Of a DNA stretch of 64,000 bases, positions 47,837-58,064 are shown in pieces. The DNA lies in assembly GCA_965243325.1 (NCBI GenBank), contig CBDEUQ010000003.1, positions 1,798,001 to 1,862,000 of the forward strand, read 5' to 3'. Both the position numbers and the translations under genes were made by a program. Under the pieces are notes generated by a model that saw only the letters and a list, made by a program, of their open reading frames with translations, made no database searches and was not told the DNA's origin. Source of the DNA: JANQOH01 sp965243325. Lineage in GTDB: Bacteria; Pseudomonadota; Alphaproteobacteria; UBA7887. The first letter of the stretch is position 1. Every line of letters starts with the position of its first letter.

Positions 47837-48433
47837 ATGAATGCGAAGCCGAGCGGTAGCCATTCGGGCAGGGGCGGTCCGGACAGCGTCGCTCTGGCAC
47901 TAGACTTACTGCTGGAAGAGATCGATGGGGCGAGTCATAGCGTGAGACGCGTAGGGGCAGACGCCTTTGGTAGTGGAGACGATGGCACTGTAGAAGCATC
48001 CTTGGCGCGGTCGCGAATTCTAAAGGAATTTTATGCCAAGGTAGTCGCGCTGCGTACGGAGTGGCGCACGCTAGCCAGTTCGGTCGGCCGCGCCGAGAGC
48101 GGCAAATCCAGTTTTGCCCGTCGCAACTTGGGCAGATTGCGCAACGGACTGCGGACGCCTGAGTCGGAGTTTGTCCAACCCATCCTTCAGGTGTTGAACG
48201 AGATGGGCGGACGCGGCAGGACCGCTGACGTCGTGGCACGAGTGGGCCACATTATGAAACCGGTTTTGCGCGATCCGGATTACGAAAGACTGGAAAGTAG
48301 CCACGAGCCACGTTGGATAAAGACAGCAAATTGGACACGCAGGCGTATGGTCATCGAGGGACTTCTGAGACGTGATTCGCAGCGTGGGATATGGGAAATC
48401 AGTGACGAGGGTCGTGCCCATCTACTGTCCTGA
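47837..48433 (+). CDS. Orphan winged-helix (Mrr N-terminal-like) protein
   Basis: A 198-residue protein. The C-terminal 90 residues resemble the N-terminal winged-helix domain of Mrr-type restriction proteins (FVQPILQVLNEMGGRGRTADVVARVGHIM; WTRRRMVIEGLLRRDSQRGIWEISDEGRAHL), but no nuclease domain follows. The N-terminal half is a helical region with no match I can name. ATG at 47837 has GAAAGG about 9 bases upstream; a start at 47747 is also open. Codon use is unlike the neighbours: line 48001-48060 has 32 G/C of 60, against 47 of 60 in a line of the mutase operon (45001-45060). It is probably a recent arrival. Confidence 0.65.
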   Translation: MNAKPSGSHSGRGGPDSVALALDLLLEEIDGASHSVRRVGADAFGSGDDGTVEASLARSRILKEFYAKVVALRTEWRTLASSVGRAESGKSSFARRNLGRLRNGLRTPESEFVQPILQVLNEMGGRGRTADVVARVGHIMKPVLRDPDYERLESSHEPRWIKTANWTRRRMVIEGLLRRDSQRGIWEISDEGRAHLLS

Positions 48434-48459
48434 CGCACATTGATATCCAGTTCGAAGCG

Positions 48460-50082
<1,623 letters not shown>

Positions 50083-50143
50083 CGCCTTGCGCCCCGCCGG
50101 TCGCGAACGGCTGCGCGGCCGTGCGCGGTCTCGCGGCCCCGGC

Positions 50144-50320
50144 CCGTCAACCGTCGCGGCGGGTATCGGGGAACAGCCAGACGCCGAAGATCATCAGGGC
50201 CGCAAGCGCGACCGAAACCCAGCCGACGTGCGCCGCGCCGGCTTGGCGCTCGAGGACCAGCATGGCGATGCCGCCCGCGGCGACGACGGCCGACAGCAGC
50301 ACCTTTATGGGGATCGGCAT
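50144..50320 (-). CDS. Small two-helix membrane protein
   Basis: A short reading frame of 57 codons from ATG at 50320. The translation begins MPIPIKVLLSAVVAAGGIAMLVLER, then has a short polar turn (QAGAAHVGW) and a second hydrophobic helix (VSVALAALMIFGVWLFP), ending DTRRDG with positive charges. It looks like a real small integral membrane protein. I do not recognise a family. It lies between the mandelate racemase-like gene (23 bases upstream) and the ABC ATPase gene on one strand, so it may belong to the transporter. Confidence 0.55.
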
Positions 50321-50343
50321 GGCCCGTGCCCCGTGAAGCTTCG

Positions 50344-51444
50344 TCAGGCGGCGACAAGATACTCCGCCACCGCGTCCTCGTTCCACTCTATGCCGCTTCC
50401 CGGGCGGTCGGCGAGCACCGCATGTCCGTTCTCGATGACCAGTGGACTGGCGAGGATCGGCGTCGCCCAGTCCACGTATTCGAGGTAGTGCGCGGTCGGG
50501 GTGGCGGCGAGAAGCTGCGCCGAGATCTCCGGCATCAGGTGCGAGGAGACGCGGATGCCCGCGGTCTCGGCCAGCGCCGCCGCCCGCATCCAGCCGGTGA
50601 CGCCGCCGATGCGCTCGAAGTCGGGCATCATGTAGTCCGCCGCGCGCGCGGCGATGGCGTCGGCCATGTCGCGCGGGCCGTGGAAGTTCTCGCCGATCTG
50701 GATCGGCGTCGCGACCTCCGCGGCGATCTTGGCGTTGCCGGCGAAGTCGTCGTAGACGATGGGCTCCTCGATCCACAGCATGTCCTCGCCGTCGAGCGCG
50801 CGGCCGCGGCGGATCGCCTCCATGACGTCGAGCGACTGGTTGAAATCGCACGGCAGCGCGACGTCCGGGCCGACGGCCTCGCGCACCGCCCGCACCGCCG
50901 CAAGATCCTCGGCCAGCGTGTCGCGCCCGACGCGGACCTTCGCCGCGCGGAAGCCGCCTTCGGCCAGCAGCTCCTCCGCTTCCGCCGCCGCCTTGTCCGG
51001 CGTGACGATGCCGAGCCCGTTGGAATTGTAGGCGGGGACCGGGTCCAGCGTGCCGCCCAGCAGGCGCGCCAGCGGCGCTCCGGCGGCGCGCGCCAGCGCG
51101 TCCCAGCACGCGGCGTCGAAGCCCGAGAGCGCCATCGCCGTGAGGCCCGCGTGGCCGTACAGCGTCAGGCCGCGGCGGATGCCGTCCCACGCGGCGCCGG
51201 GCGCGACCGCCTTGCCCTTCGTCATCGCCACGATCTCGTCGAGCATTCCGGCGATGTAGGGGCCGGCCTCCACTTTGTAGAGGAACAGGTAGGCGTGCCC
51301 CGTGATTCCGCGGTCGGTCTCCAGGTCGATGAGCAGAAAGGGGGCGCGCTCGAAGGTCGCGATCTTGGCCACGAGCGGCCGGCGCATGGGCACGACGACG
51401 GTGCGCGTGCGCAGCGAGCGGACGGTGAGCGAGAGAGAACTCAT
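50344..51444 (-). CDS. Mandelate racemase-like enolase superfamily enzyme with Lys-x-Arg
   Basis: A 366-residue enzyme closely following mandelate racemase in its catalytic half. Numbering is shifted by five: Lys169 (Lys164), Asp200, Glu226 and Glu252 as metal ligands, Asp275, His302 and Glu322 are all kept (DFNQS; WIEEP; IGEN; MPDFERIGGVTGW; SSHLMPEIS; HYLEY). The second lysine of the KxK motif, the S-side base Lys166, is Arg171 (AAKVRVGR). It may still be a racemase-like enzyme or a dehydratase acting on an acid. It is downstream of an SDR gene by 15 bases. Confidence 0.87.
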   Translation of the reverse strand: MSSLSLTVRSLRTRTVVVPMRRPLVAKIATFERAPFLLIDLETDRGITGHAYLFLYKVEAGPYIAGMLDEIVAMTKGKAVAPGAAWDGIRRGLTLYGHAGLTAMALSGFDAACWDALARAAGAPLARLLGGTLDPVPAYNSNGLGIVTPDKAAAEAEELLAEGGFRAAKVRVGRDTLAEDLAAVRAVREAVGPDVALPCDFNQSLDVMEAIRRGRALDGEDMLWIEEPIVYDDFAGNAKIAAEVATPIQIGENFHGPRDMADAIAARAADYMMPDFERIGGVTGWMRAAALAETAGIRVSSHLMPEISAQLLAATPTAHYLEYVDWATPILASPLVIENGHAVLADRPGSGIEWNEDAVAEYLVAA

Positions 51445-51459
51445 CGGATCTGCCTCCCG

Positions 51460-52203
51460 TCAGTAGGTCGCGCGTCCGCCGGAGATGTCGTACACGGCGC
51501 CGGTCGAGAAGCTCACGTCCTCGGACGACAGCCACGCGACCAGGGCGGCGACCTCCTCCGGCCGGCCGACGCGCCCCATCGGGATCTTGGACACCAGATA
51601 GGCCTGCTGCTCGGGCGTGTTCTCGGCCAGGATCGCCGTCTCGACGGCCGCCGGCGCGACGCAGTTGACGATGACCCCGGTGTCCACCGTTTCCTTGCCG
51701 AGCGACTTGGTCAGCGCGATCACCCCGGCCTTGGCGGAGCTGTAGTGGCCGTGGTTGGGGTTGCCTTCCTTGCCGGCGATCGAGGCGATGTTGACGATGC
51801 GCCCGTAGCCGGCGGCGATCATGTGCGGCACGACGGCGCGGCAGCAATAGAAGACGCCGCCGAGGTCGACCTCGATCACTTGGCGCCACTCGGCGACCGG
51901 CGTTTCCCAGATCTTGTGGTTGGTGCCGTTGATGCCGGCGTTGTTGACCAGAATGTCGATCTTGCCGTAGGCGCCGAGCGTCTCCTCGCACGCCGCGGCG
52001 ACCGAGTCCGGGTCGGCGATGTCCACGGTCACCGCCCGCGCGGCGCCCAGTTTCCCGCGCGCCTCTTCGACGCCGGCGGAATCGCGGTCCCACGGAACGA
52101 CGCTGGCGCCGGATGCCGCCATGCGTTCCGCGATCGCGAAGCCGATGCCGGCGGCGGCGCCGGTGACGACGGCGACGCGGCCTTCGAGGTCGATCCTGTT
52201 CAT
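51460..52203 (-). CDS. Short-chain dehydrogenase/reductase (FabG-like)
   Basis: A 247-residue classical SDR. The NAD(P) motif is VTGAAAGIGFAIAERMAASGA, followed by ILVNNAGINGTN, catalytic Ser in IASIAGKEGNPNHGHYSSAKAG with Tyr-x3-Lys, and the substrate-side SKIPMGRVGRPEEVAALVAWLSSED. WDRDSA after the Gly-rich motif, with Asp at the end of strand 2, favours NAD. The substrate is unknown; position upstream of the mandelate racemase-like gene suggests a hydroxy- or keto-acid from sugar-acid breakdown. ATG at 52203. Confidence 0.88.
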   Translation of the reverse strand: MNRIDLEGRVAVVTGAAAGIGFAIAERMAASGASVVPWDRDSAGVEEARGKLGAARAVTVDIADPDSVAAACEETLGAYGKIDILVNNAGINGTNHKIWETPVAEWRQVIEVDLGGVFYCCRAVVPHMIAAGYGRIVNIASIAGKEGNPNHGHYSSAKAGVIALTKSLGKETVDTGVIVNCVAPAAVETAILAENTPEQQAYLVSKIPMGRVGRPEEVAALVAWLSSEDVSFSTGAVYDISGGRATY

Positions 52204-52207
52204 CGCG

Positions 52208-53848
52208 CTACTCCCTTGTCGATGTGCCGAGCACGGTCTCCGCGCTGCGCGGGGCGAGCGGGCCGCCGGGCCGGCCGCGCAGATAGAGGACCTGCGCGCC
52301 GCCCGCGGCCGGCGCGCCGAGAAACGTGGGGAACGTCGCCTGCAGCGGCGTCGGGCGCTCGTCCACGCCCGGCGCGAGGCCCGGCGCCCGCACGGCGAGG
52401 AAGGTGGCGAATCCGCCCGCGTAGTCGGCGGCGCCGGCCTGGCCCTCGGCCGCGACCGTGGGCGCGTGTTCGACGATGTGCGATCCGTGGAGGCCGTGGA
52501 TCAGGACCGTCGCCCCGGCGAGAGCCGGCGCCTCGTCGATGGCGTCGAGGATGGCGCCGAGGCGCGCGTGCGCGCAGTCCTGATGCGCGGCGAAGCGCTT
52601 GTTGCGTGGACCCAGGCTCTCGCGGTCGTTGCGGCGCGGGTACGTCTGCGCGCGGTCGTAGGGGCCGAGCCAGCGGGCGGACTCGCGGATGAGCGCGCAC
52701 CCCGCGTCCCAGGCATAGGGAGGCGCCGTGGCCGGGAAGTCGACGATCCAGGCACGCCCCGGGCCGCCGTTGCCGAAGTCGGCGATCGTGGCCGCGGCGA
52801 TTGCGGGCGCCGCGAGCGAATCGAGGCGCGCCACGCGCCATGACCACGCGGGACCGTCGATGCCGAGGCGGCGCAGCGCCGGCACCGCGTGCCGCCGCCA
52901 CGCGGCGCGCGCGGCCCGGTAGACGTCCAACCGTTCGAGATAGAGACCCCACAGCAGCCCGAGCTCGTCGAGAAACGGCGGGTCCGCCGCCGCCAGCGCG
53001 CCCGCGGTTCCGTCGTGGACGGTGCATGTCGCCACCGCTGCGGGCGCCGCCGCGCAGAGGTCGCGCCGGTTCGTTCCGCGAACGTCGACGCGCCATCCGC
53101 GGCCGGCGAGGTATTCGAAATAGGCCGCCGCCGTCAGCGTGGGGTTTCCGCTCCGCCGCCGGTCGAGCCAGGCGGAATCGCGCTCCGGCACGTCCAGGTT
53201 CAGCAGCGCCGGCAGCGCGTTCGCGGCGTCGTAGTACTGGCTGTAGGCGCGCCGGTAGACGCGGAACCCGCGCTCGGCATAGCGGGCCGCGTCGCCGTCG
53301 GAGACTGCGCCATGGCCGTCGAGAACGATGTGCACCAGCGGCGCCGGCGCGTCGTCTCCGGCCGCCGCGGCGGCGCTCGCCGGTCCGCTCCGCTCGGCGA
53401 GCCCGCCGATGACGAACCAGACGGTGAGGGCGCCGAATCCCAGCGCGCACAGCGCCACCGCACGGCGGTGCAGCAGGGCCAGCACGGCGGCGGCGACGAA
53501 GGCGGCGGCGACCGCGATCGCCGCGTGCAAGCTGCGGCCGATATCGAGCCGTTCCTCGAGCCAGATGCGCGCGTCGGCGAGAGGAACCAGGAAGTCCGCC
53601 GCCGACGCCAGCAACAGGACCAGAACGGCGGTTCGCACGGCGCGGCGCGTGTTGAGCAGCACCGCGGCGAACAGCAGCGCCGGCGGCACGAAGGCGGCGA
53701 ACGAGACGAGGCTCTCGGTGCGCGCGAACGGGTATCCGGCGGCCTGCAGGAACCCGGCGAAGGGGGCCGCCAGGACCAGCAGCGGCGCCGCGCCGTAGAG
53801 GATGCCTTCGCTCGCCGAGCCTGTCGCGCGCGCGCGTCTCGATGCCAT
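52208..53848 (-). CDS. Membrane protein with periplasmic sulfatase/alkaline-phosphatase-like domain
   Basis: A 546-residue protein. Residues about 15-170 hold five hydrophobic segments. A large soluble part follows, starting APLVHIVLDGHGAVSDGDAARYAERGF, which looks like the first strand and metal Asp of the alkaline phosphatase superfamily (ILDGH in place of IMVDGLR-type). ATVLIHGLHGSHI later matches a metal-histidine loop. The sequence is poor in other matches. Possibly it is related to LTA synthase or OpgB-like membrane sulfatases, acting on envelope polymers. It ends 4 bases before the SDR gene. Only the fold class is suggested. Confidence 0.65.
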   Translation of the reverse strand: MASRRARATGSASEGILYGAAPLLVLAAPFAGFLQAAGYPFARTESLVSFAAFVPPALLFAAVLLNTRRAVRTAVLVLLLASAADFLVPLADARIWLEERLDIGRSLHAAIAVAAAFVAAAVLALLHRRAVALCALGFGALTVWFVIGGLAERSGPASAAAAAGDDAPAPLVHIVLDGHGAVSDGDAARYAERGFRVYRRAYSQYYDAANALPALLNLDVPERDSAWLDRRRSGNPTLTAAAYFEYLAGRGWRVDVRGTNRRDLCAAAPAAVATCTVHDGTAGALAAADPPFLDELGLLWGLYLERLDVYRAARAAWRRHAVPALRRLGIDGPAWSWRVARLDSLAAPAIAAATIADFGNGGPGRAWIVDFPATAPPYAWDAGCALIRESARWLGPYDRAQTYPRRNDRESLGPRNKRFAAHQDCAHARLGAILDAIDEAPALAGATVLIHGLHGSHIVEHAPTVAAEGQAGAADYAGGFATFLAVRAPGLAPGVDERPTPLQATFPTFLGAPAAGGAQVLYLRGRPGGPLAPRSAETVLGTSTRE

Positions 53849-53920
53849 TCCGCCGGAGATCCTGCCGTGCCGAAACGGCGCCGACCTTAGTGGCGAGGCG
53901 CCGCGGCGGCAACGAACGAT

Positions 53921-54880
53921 TCAGGACGCGGCGGGTTCGGCCATGCGCCGCGCGTAGGCGAGGGCGGCGAGCATGTTCGTCGGGTCGGCCCGCCCGGTCC
54001 AGGCGATGTCGAAGGCGGTGCCGTGATCGACCGAACAGCGCGCGATCGGCAGGCCGAGCGAGACGTTCACGGCGCTGTCGAAGGCAATGAGCTTGACCGG
54101 GATGTGGCCCTGGTCGTGGTAGTTCGCGACCACGAGGTCGAAGGCGCCGGCCGCCGCGCGATGGAATACCGTGTCGCCGGCCAGCGGGCCGTGGGCGTCG
54201 ATTCCCTCGGCCCGCGCGGCGGCCACGGCGGGCGCGATCTCGTCCGCGTCCTCGCGGCCGAACAGCCCGCCTTCGCCGCTGTGGGGATTGAGACCCGCAC
54301 AGGCGATGCGCGGCGCCGCCGTTCCCATCCGGCGCAGGTGGTCGCAGCCGGCGCGGATCGTCGCCAGCACGCGCGCGGTGCGCGTGCGCGCGACGGCGTC
54401 GGCGAGCGAGCAGTGGGTCGACACGTGGATGACGCTGAGCCGCTCGGACGCGAGCAGCATGAACGACGACCGCGCCCCCGTCAGATGTTGCAGCAGTTCC
54501 GTGTGGCCGTCGTAGCGGTGGCCGGCCTTGTGGAGCGCCGCCTTGTTGAGCGGTGCGGTGACAATCGCGTCGATCTCCCCCGCCGTGGCCATCTCGACCG
54601 CCTTGACGACATAGCCGTGGGCGGCGTGGCCGCCGGCCGACGTCGCTTCGGCATCGCGGATTCGCGCCTGCTCCGGCGTATCGACGTCGACGACCGGGAC
54701 GCCGCCGGGGCCGAACCGGACGCCGGCGCCGGTGAGCGCGTTCGCGCGGTCGAGAAAGCGCCGCGCGCCGACGACGCGGAATCCGTCGCGCTCGCCGGCC
54801 GGCAGAGCGGCGAGCGCCTTGCAGATGACTTCCGGACCCACTCCGCTCGGGTCGCCCATGGTGATGGCGATGGCGCCCAC
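53921..54880 (-). CDS. PdxA/PdxA2-family 4-phospho-hydroxyacid dehydrogenase
   Basis: A 319-residue enzyme of the PdxA family. Seen: AIAITMGDPSGVGPEVICKAL, VTAPLNKAALHKAG, GHTELLQHLTG, IACAGLNPHSGEGGLFGRED, GDTVFHRAAAGAFD and ANYHDQGHIPVKLIAFDSAVNVSLGLPI. The HDQGHIPVK variant is the one seen in PdxA2-type enzymes of threonate/erythronate catabolism rather than in pyridoxine synthesis. GTG at 54880 has an AAGGGA site upstream. It diverges from the tartrate dehydrogenase-like gene by 75 bases, suggesting joint control. No DUF1537 kinase is near. Confidence 0.85.
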   Translation of the reverse strand: MGAIAITMGDPSGVGPEVICKALAALPAGERDGFRVVGARRFLDRANALTGAGVRFGPGGVPVVDVDTPEQARIRDAEATSAGGHAAHGYVVKAVEMATAGEIDAIVTAPLNKAALHKAGHRYDGHTELLQHLTGARSSFMLLASERLSVIHVSTHCSLADAVARTRTARVLATIRAGCDHLRRMGTAAPRIACAGLNPHSGEGGLFGREDADEIAPAVAAARAEGIDAHGPLAGDTVFHRAAAGAFDLVVANYHDQGHIPVKLIAFDSAVNVSLGLPIARCSVDHGTAFDIAWTGRADPTNMLAALAYARRMAEPAAS

Positions 54881-54955
54881 GTCCCGTCCCTTGCCGCATT
54901 TCGCGGCGCGAAGATAGGATCGCGCGGCGGCGCTCTCAAGGGAGGGGAGGGGACG

Positions 54956-56026
54956 GTGCGGACCTACGACGTGGCGATCATCGGCGGCGACGGCATCGGG
55001 CCGGAGGTCGCCGCCGCCGGCCTGCGCGTCCTCCGCGCCGCCGCCGAGGCCGACGGCTTCGCCGTCCGGCCGCAATCCTTCCCCTGGGGGTCCGCTTACT
55101 TCCGCGCCCACGGCCGCATGATGCCCGACGACGGACTGGAGGCGCTGCGCCGCTTCGACGCCATCTATTTCGGTGCCGTCGGCGACCCAGGCCTGCCCGA
55201 CGATACGACGTTATGGGGGCTCAGGCTGGCGATCTGTCAGGGCCTCGACCAGTACGTCAACGTGCGCCCGGCGCGCCTGCTTCCCGGCGTGCGCGGCCCG
55301 CTGCGCGACGAGCTCGGCGCCGCCCTCGACATGGTCGTCGTGCGCGAGAACAGCGAGGGCGAGTACGCGGGCGCCGGCGGCCGGACCCACCGCGGCACGC
55401 CGCTCGAGACGGCGACCGAGACGAGCGTGTTCACGCGCGTCGGCGTCGAGCGCATCCAGCGCTATGCCTTCGAGCTTGCGCGCACGCGGCCGCGCCGGCA
55501 TCTGACGTGCGTCACGAAATCGAACGCGCAGCGCTACGGCATGGTGCTGTGGGACGAGGTCTTCGCCGAGCTCGCGGCCGCCTATCCCGACGTGGAGACC
55601 GCGCGCATCCTCGTCGACGCCGCTGCCGCGAAGATGGTTCTCGCGCCGCAGGCGTTCGACGTGGTGGTCGCCTCCAACCTGCACGCGGACATCCTCTCCG
55701 ATCTGTCGGGCGCGCTCAGCGGCAGCCTCGGCATGGCCGCGAGCGCCAATCTCGATCCGGAGCGCCGCGCGCCGTCGATGTTCGAGCCGGTGCACGGCTC
55801 GGCCCCGGACATCGCCGGCCGCGGTATCGCCAACCCGCTCGCCGCGATCGCCAGCGGCGCCATGATGCTCGATCACCTCGGCGAGCCGGATACCGCGCGG
55901 CGGCTCGGCGCCGCGATCGAGAGGGTCGCCCGCGACGGCGCGGCCCTCACCCCCGACCTCGGCGGCGGCGCCACGACGGAGGAGTGCGCCGACGCGGTGA
56001 TCGCGGCGCTTGACCGCGGCAACTGA
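54956..56026 (+). CDS. Tartrate dehydrogenase/isopropylmalate dehydrogenase family enzyme
   Basis: A 356-residue beta-decarboxylating dehydrogenase. Signatures: DVAIIGGDGIGPEVAAAGLRVL, GAVGDPGLPDDTTLWGLRLAI (tartrate dehydrogenase style), NVRPARLLPGV, VVVRENSEGEYAGAGG, TCVTKSNAQRYG, VDAAAAKMVLAPQAFDVVVASNLHADILSDLSG and EPVHGSAPDIAG. It would oxidise and decarboxylate tartrate, malate-like or isopropylmalate substrates with NAD. The absence of leu genes and the presence of PdxA2 and MR-like neighbours favour a catabolic role. GTG at 54956 follows GGAGGGGAGGG. Confidence 0.87.
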   Translation: MRTYDVAIIGGDGIGPEVAAAGLRVLRAAAEADGFAVRPQSFPWGSAYFRAHGRMMPDDGLEALRRFDAIYFGAVGDPGLPDDTTLWGLRLAICQGLDQYVNVRPARLLPGVRGPLRDELGAALDMVVVRENSEGEYAGAGGRTHRGTPLETATETSVFTRVGVERIQRYAFELARTRPRRHLTCVTKSNAQRYGMVLWDEVFAELAAAYPDVETARILVDAAAAKMVLAPQAFDVVVASNLHADILSDLSGALSGSLGMAASANLDPERRAPSMFEPVHGSAPDIAGRGIANPLAAIASGAMMLDHLGEPDTARRLGAAIERVARDGAALTPDLGGGATTEECADAVIAALDRGN

Positions 56027-56149
56027 CCGCGCCGGCCTCGGCGGCGCGGCGCGGTGCGATTCCGGATGGACCGCGCGCCGGGTCGGGTGCCCGGTGCGAT
56101 GCGACGGTCGCAACGGCTTGCGGTACGTTGCGGCGGGAAGGGGATCGCC

Positions 56150-56974
56150 GTGGAGGCTGTGAAACTTCCGGATTGGCTCGACAGGTTGCGGACCGTAGAG
56201 ATTGCGCATCGTGTCCGCGACGATCCCCGGTCGCGAGGCGGTACGGTCTTGGGCATGGACCGGGCTCGCGCGTTCGAAGCCATCGGCGGCGGGCAAGCCG
56301 ACTTCGATGCTCCGCTCGGGGACTTGTCCCCGGACGATTTGGCCCTGCTCTATGCCTACCTGAACCAGAAAGGCCACCTTGAGGAGCTTGTCACGGCATT
56401 CGGCCAGCTTCTCGTCGGCACAAGACCGTCAAATCCCGTCGTGATGGACATAGGCTGCGGCCCGTTCACCGGCGGGCTCGCTCTGGCGGCGACTCTCGGG
56501 CCTGACCCGTGCTTTGACTACATCGGCGTCGATCGCGCCGATTCCATGCGACGGCTGGGCTCGCGTCTGGCGTGTTCGGATCTCGTGCCGGGGCGTGTGG
56601 CAGCTCGGTGGGCTTCCGACATCGAAGCCGTGAACTGGCCGCATCCCCCGGCGTGGCGCGAGGTGATCGTCATCGTTTCGTACTTGTTCGCAAGTCCCAC
56701 TCTGGACGCTGAAGCCATGGTGGGCGACCTGGAGTGCCTGCTTCGCCGGCTCGGCCACGGTGCCGTGACCCTGCTTTACACCAACTCCGTGCGAAGGGAG
56801 CCCAACCGCCGGTATCCGCGATTTCGGGCAAGGCTTGTGGAAGCCGGCTTTGGGGTGCACGCCGAAGATCGGGGCGAGATCGCCGTCGAGCGAAGGGCGG
56901 GTTGGCGAGAGCGCAAACTGTACTATGCCCTCTTTCGCCGCCCCCGTCGTCGGCGTCTGCCGCTCGGAGAATGA
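56150..56974 (+). CDS. SAM-dependent methyltransferase of the MTase-helicase-AlkB cassette
   Basis: A 274-residue Rossmann-fold methyltransferase. Motif I is VVMDIGCGPFTGGLALAATLG (about 98-117), motif II is DYIGVDRADSM, the motif IV region is VIVIVSYLFASP, followed by LLYTNSVRREPN and the C-terminal ERKLYYALFRRP. An N-terminal helical region (1-90) has no match I know. The DPPY or NPPY of DNA amino-methyltransferases is absent, so a DNA adenine target is unlikely; RNA, protein or a small molecule are all open. GTG at 56150 has GGGAAGGGG upstream. The stop overlaps the helicase start area (2 bases between TGA and GTG). Confidence 0.8.
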   Translation: MEAVKLPDWLDRLRTVEIAHRVRDDPRSRGGTVLGMDRARAFEAIGGGQADFDAPLGDLSPDDLALLYAYLNQKGHLEELVTAFGQLLVGTRPSNPVVMDIGCGPFTGGLALAATLGPDPCFDYIGVDRADSMRRLGSRLACSDLVPGRVAARWASDIEAVNWPHPPAWREVIVIVSYLFASPTLDAEAMVGDLECLLRRLGHGAVTLLYTNSVRREPNRRYPRFRARLVEAGFGVHAEDRGEIAVERRAGWRERKLYYALFRRPRRRRLPLGE

Positions 56975-56975
56975 T

Positions 56976-58064
56976 GTGCGCCTGCCGACCTACGAAGACA
57001 TCGCGCGCGACGAGGAGCAACTCGGCGTTTACGAGACGCCGTTCGACGAGTCGCTGTTCGTGGCAGGGCCGCCCGGCTCCGGCAAGACGGTGCTCGCGGT
57101 TCATCGCGCCCGAATGCTGGCCGGGGCCGGTATCGAGGTGGCGCTCGTAACCTATAACCGCATGCTCCGTCGTCTCATCGCCCAGTTGACCGAGAATCGC
57201 GTGCGAGCGCAGACCATGCACCAGTTCGTGAGCAAGCGCTATTCCGAACAGGCGAAGGCCCGGGCGCCGCTTGCGGAACCGTACGTCTACGACTGGAACG
57301 CGATGTTCGCGACGCTCGGGAGTGGTGGCGTCACGCCCGGCCCCATGCACGTGATCGTCGACGAGGGGCAGGACCTCCCCAAGGAGTTTTTCCGGTATTT
57401 GCGGGATTTCGCGGCGGCCGCCGTCACGGTGTTCGCCGACGAGGATCAGGCGCTGGCGGACGAACGGTCCACGCTTGGCGATATCAAGAAGGCGGCGCGT
57501 CTCGACGATCCTGTCCTGCTCAGCGCCAACCACCGCAACACGCCGGAGATCGCGCGGGTCGCCGAATGCTTTCATTCGGGAAATGCGCCCGTTGCCGAGG
57601 TGCTTCGCCCGTCGTCGGGTGAGTTGCCCCGCGCGGTCCTGCACCGCGGGGACGACGCGACGGATCGTATCGCCAACTGGTACGGGACGCGGGGCGGTCG
57701 GGTCGGCGTCGCCGTGGTTAGCAACGAGCTCGGCGAGAACCTGCATCGCCGTTTGCGCAAGCGACTCGCCGGCCAGAATGTCGAATTCTATGTGAGCGGC
57801 AGGAGAAACGAGGACGGGATCGACCTGCTGAAGCCAGGAATTACGATTCTGAACGTACAGTCGATCAAGGGACAGGAATTCGACACCGTCTTCATCATGG
57901 AGGTGGACAGGCTCTTGCGTGAAGCCGTCGGGGCGGACAAACGCAAGATGTACATGCTTTGCGCTCGGGCTCGGGATCATCTCTTTCTGATGCATGAGGG
58001 CAATCGCCGGGTTCACGCACTCCTTGAGCGATTGTCCGGCCTCGGTATCCTGGAGCGGCCATGA
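56976..58064 (+). CDS. Minimal UvrD/SF1-type helicase-like ATPase
   Basis: A 362-residue protein. Walker A is GPPGSGKT at 31-38, motif Ia LVTYNRMLRRLI, motif II VIVDEGQDL (127-134), motif III VFADEDQAL (152-160), motif IV LSANHRNTPEIARV (182-195), motif V ILNVQSIKGQEFDTVFI (291-307), and motif VI YMLCARARDHLFL (326-338). This is the UvrD/Rep order with almost nothing left of the 1B and 2B subdomains; the family normally exceeds 600 residues. GTG at 56976 is preceded by GGAGA, and the next ATG overlaps the stop (ATGA). It probably acts on a nucleic acid recognised by the partner proteins. Confidence 0.85.
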   Translation: MRLPTYEDIARDEEQLGVYETPFDESLFVAGPPGSGKTVLAVHRARMLAGAGIEVALVTYNRMLRRLIAQLTENRVRAQTMHQFVSKRYSEQAKARAPLAEPYVYDWNAMFATLGSGGVTPGPMHVIVDEGQDLPKEFFRYLRDFAAAAVTVFADEDQALADERSTLGDIKKAARLDDPVLLSANHRNTPEIARVAECFHSGNAPVAEVLRPSSGELPRAVLHRGDDATDRIANWYGTRGGRVGVAVVSNELGENLHRRLRKRLAGQNVEFYVSGRRNEDGIDLLKPGITILNVQSIKGQEFDTVFIMEVDRLLREAVGADKRKMYMLCARARDHLFLMHEGNRRVHALLERLSGLGILERP

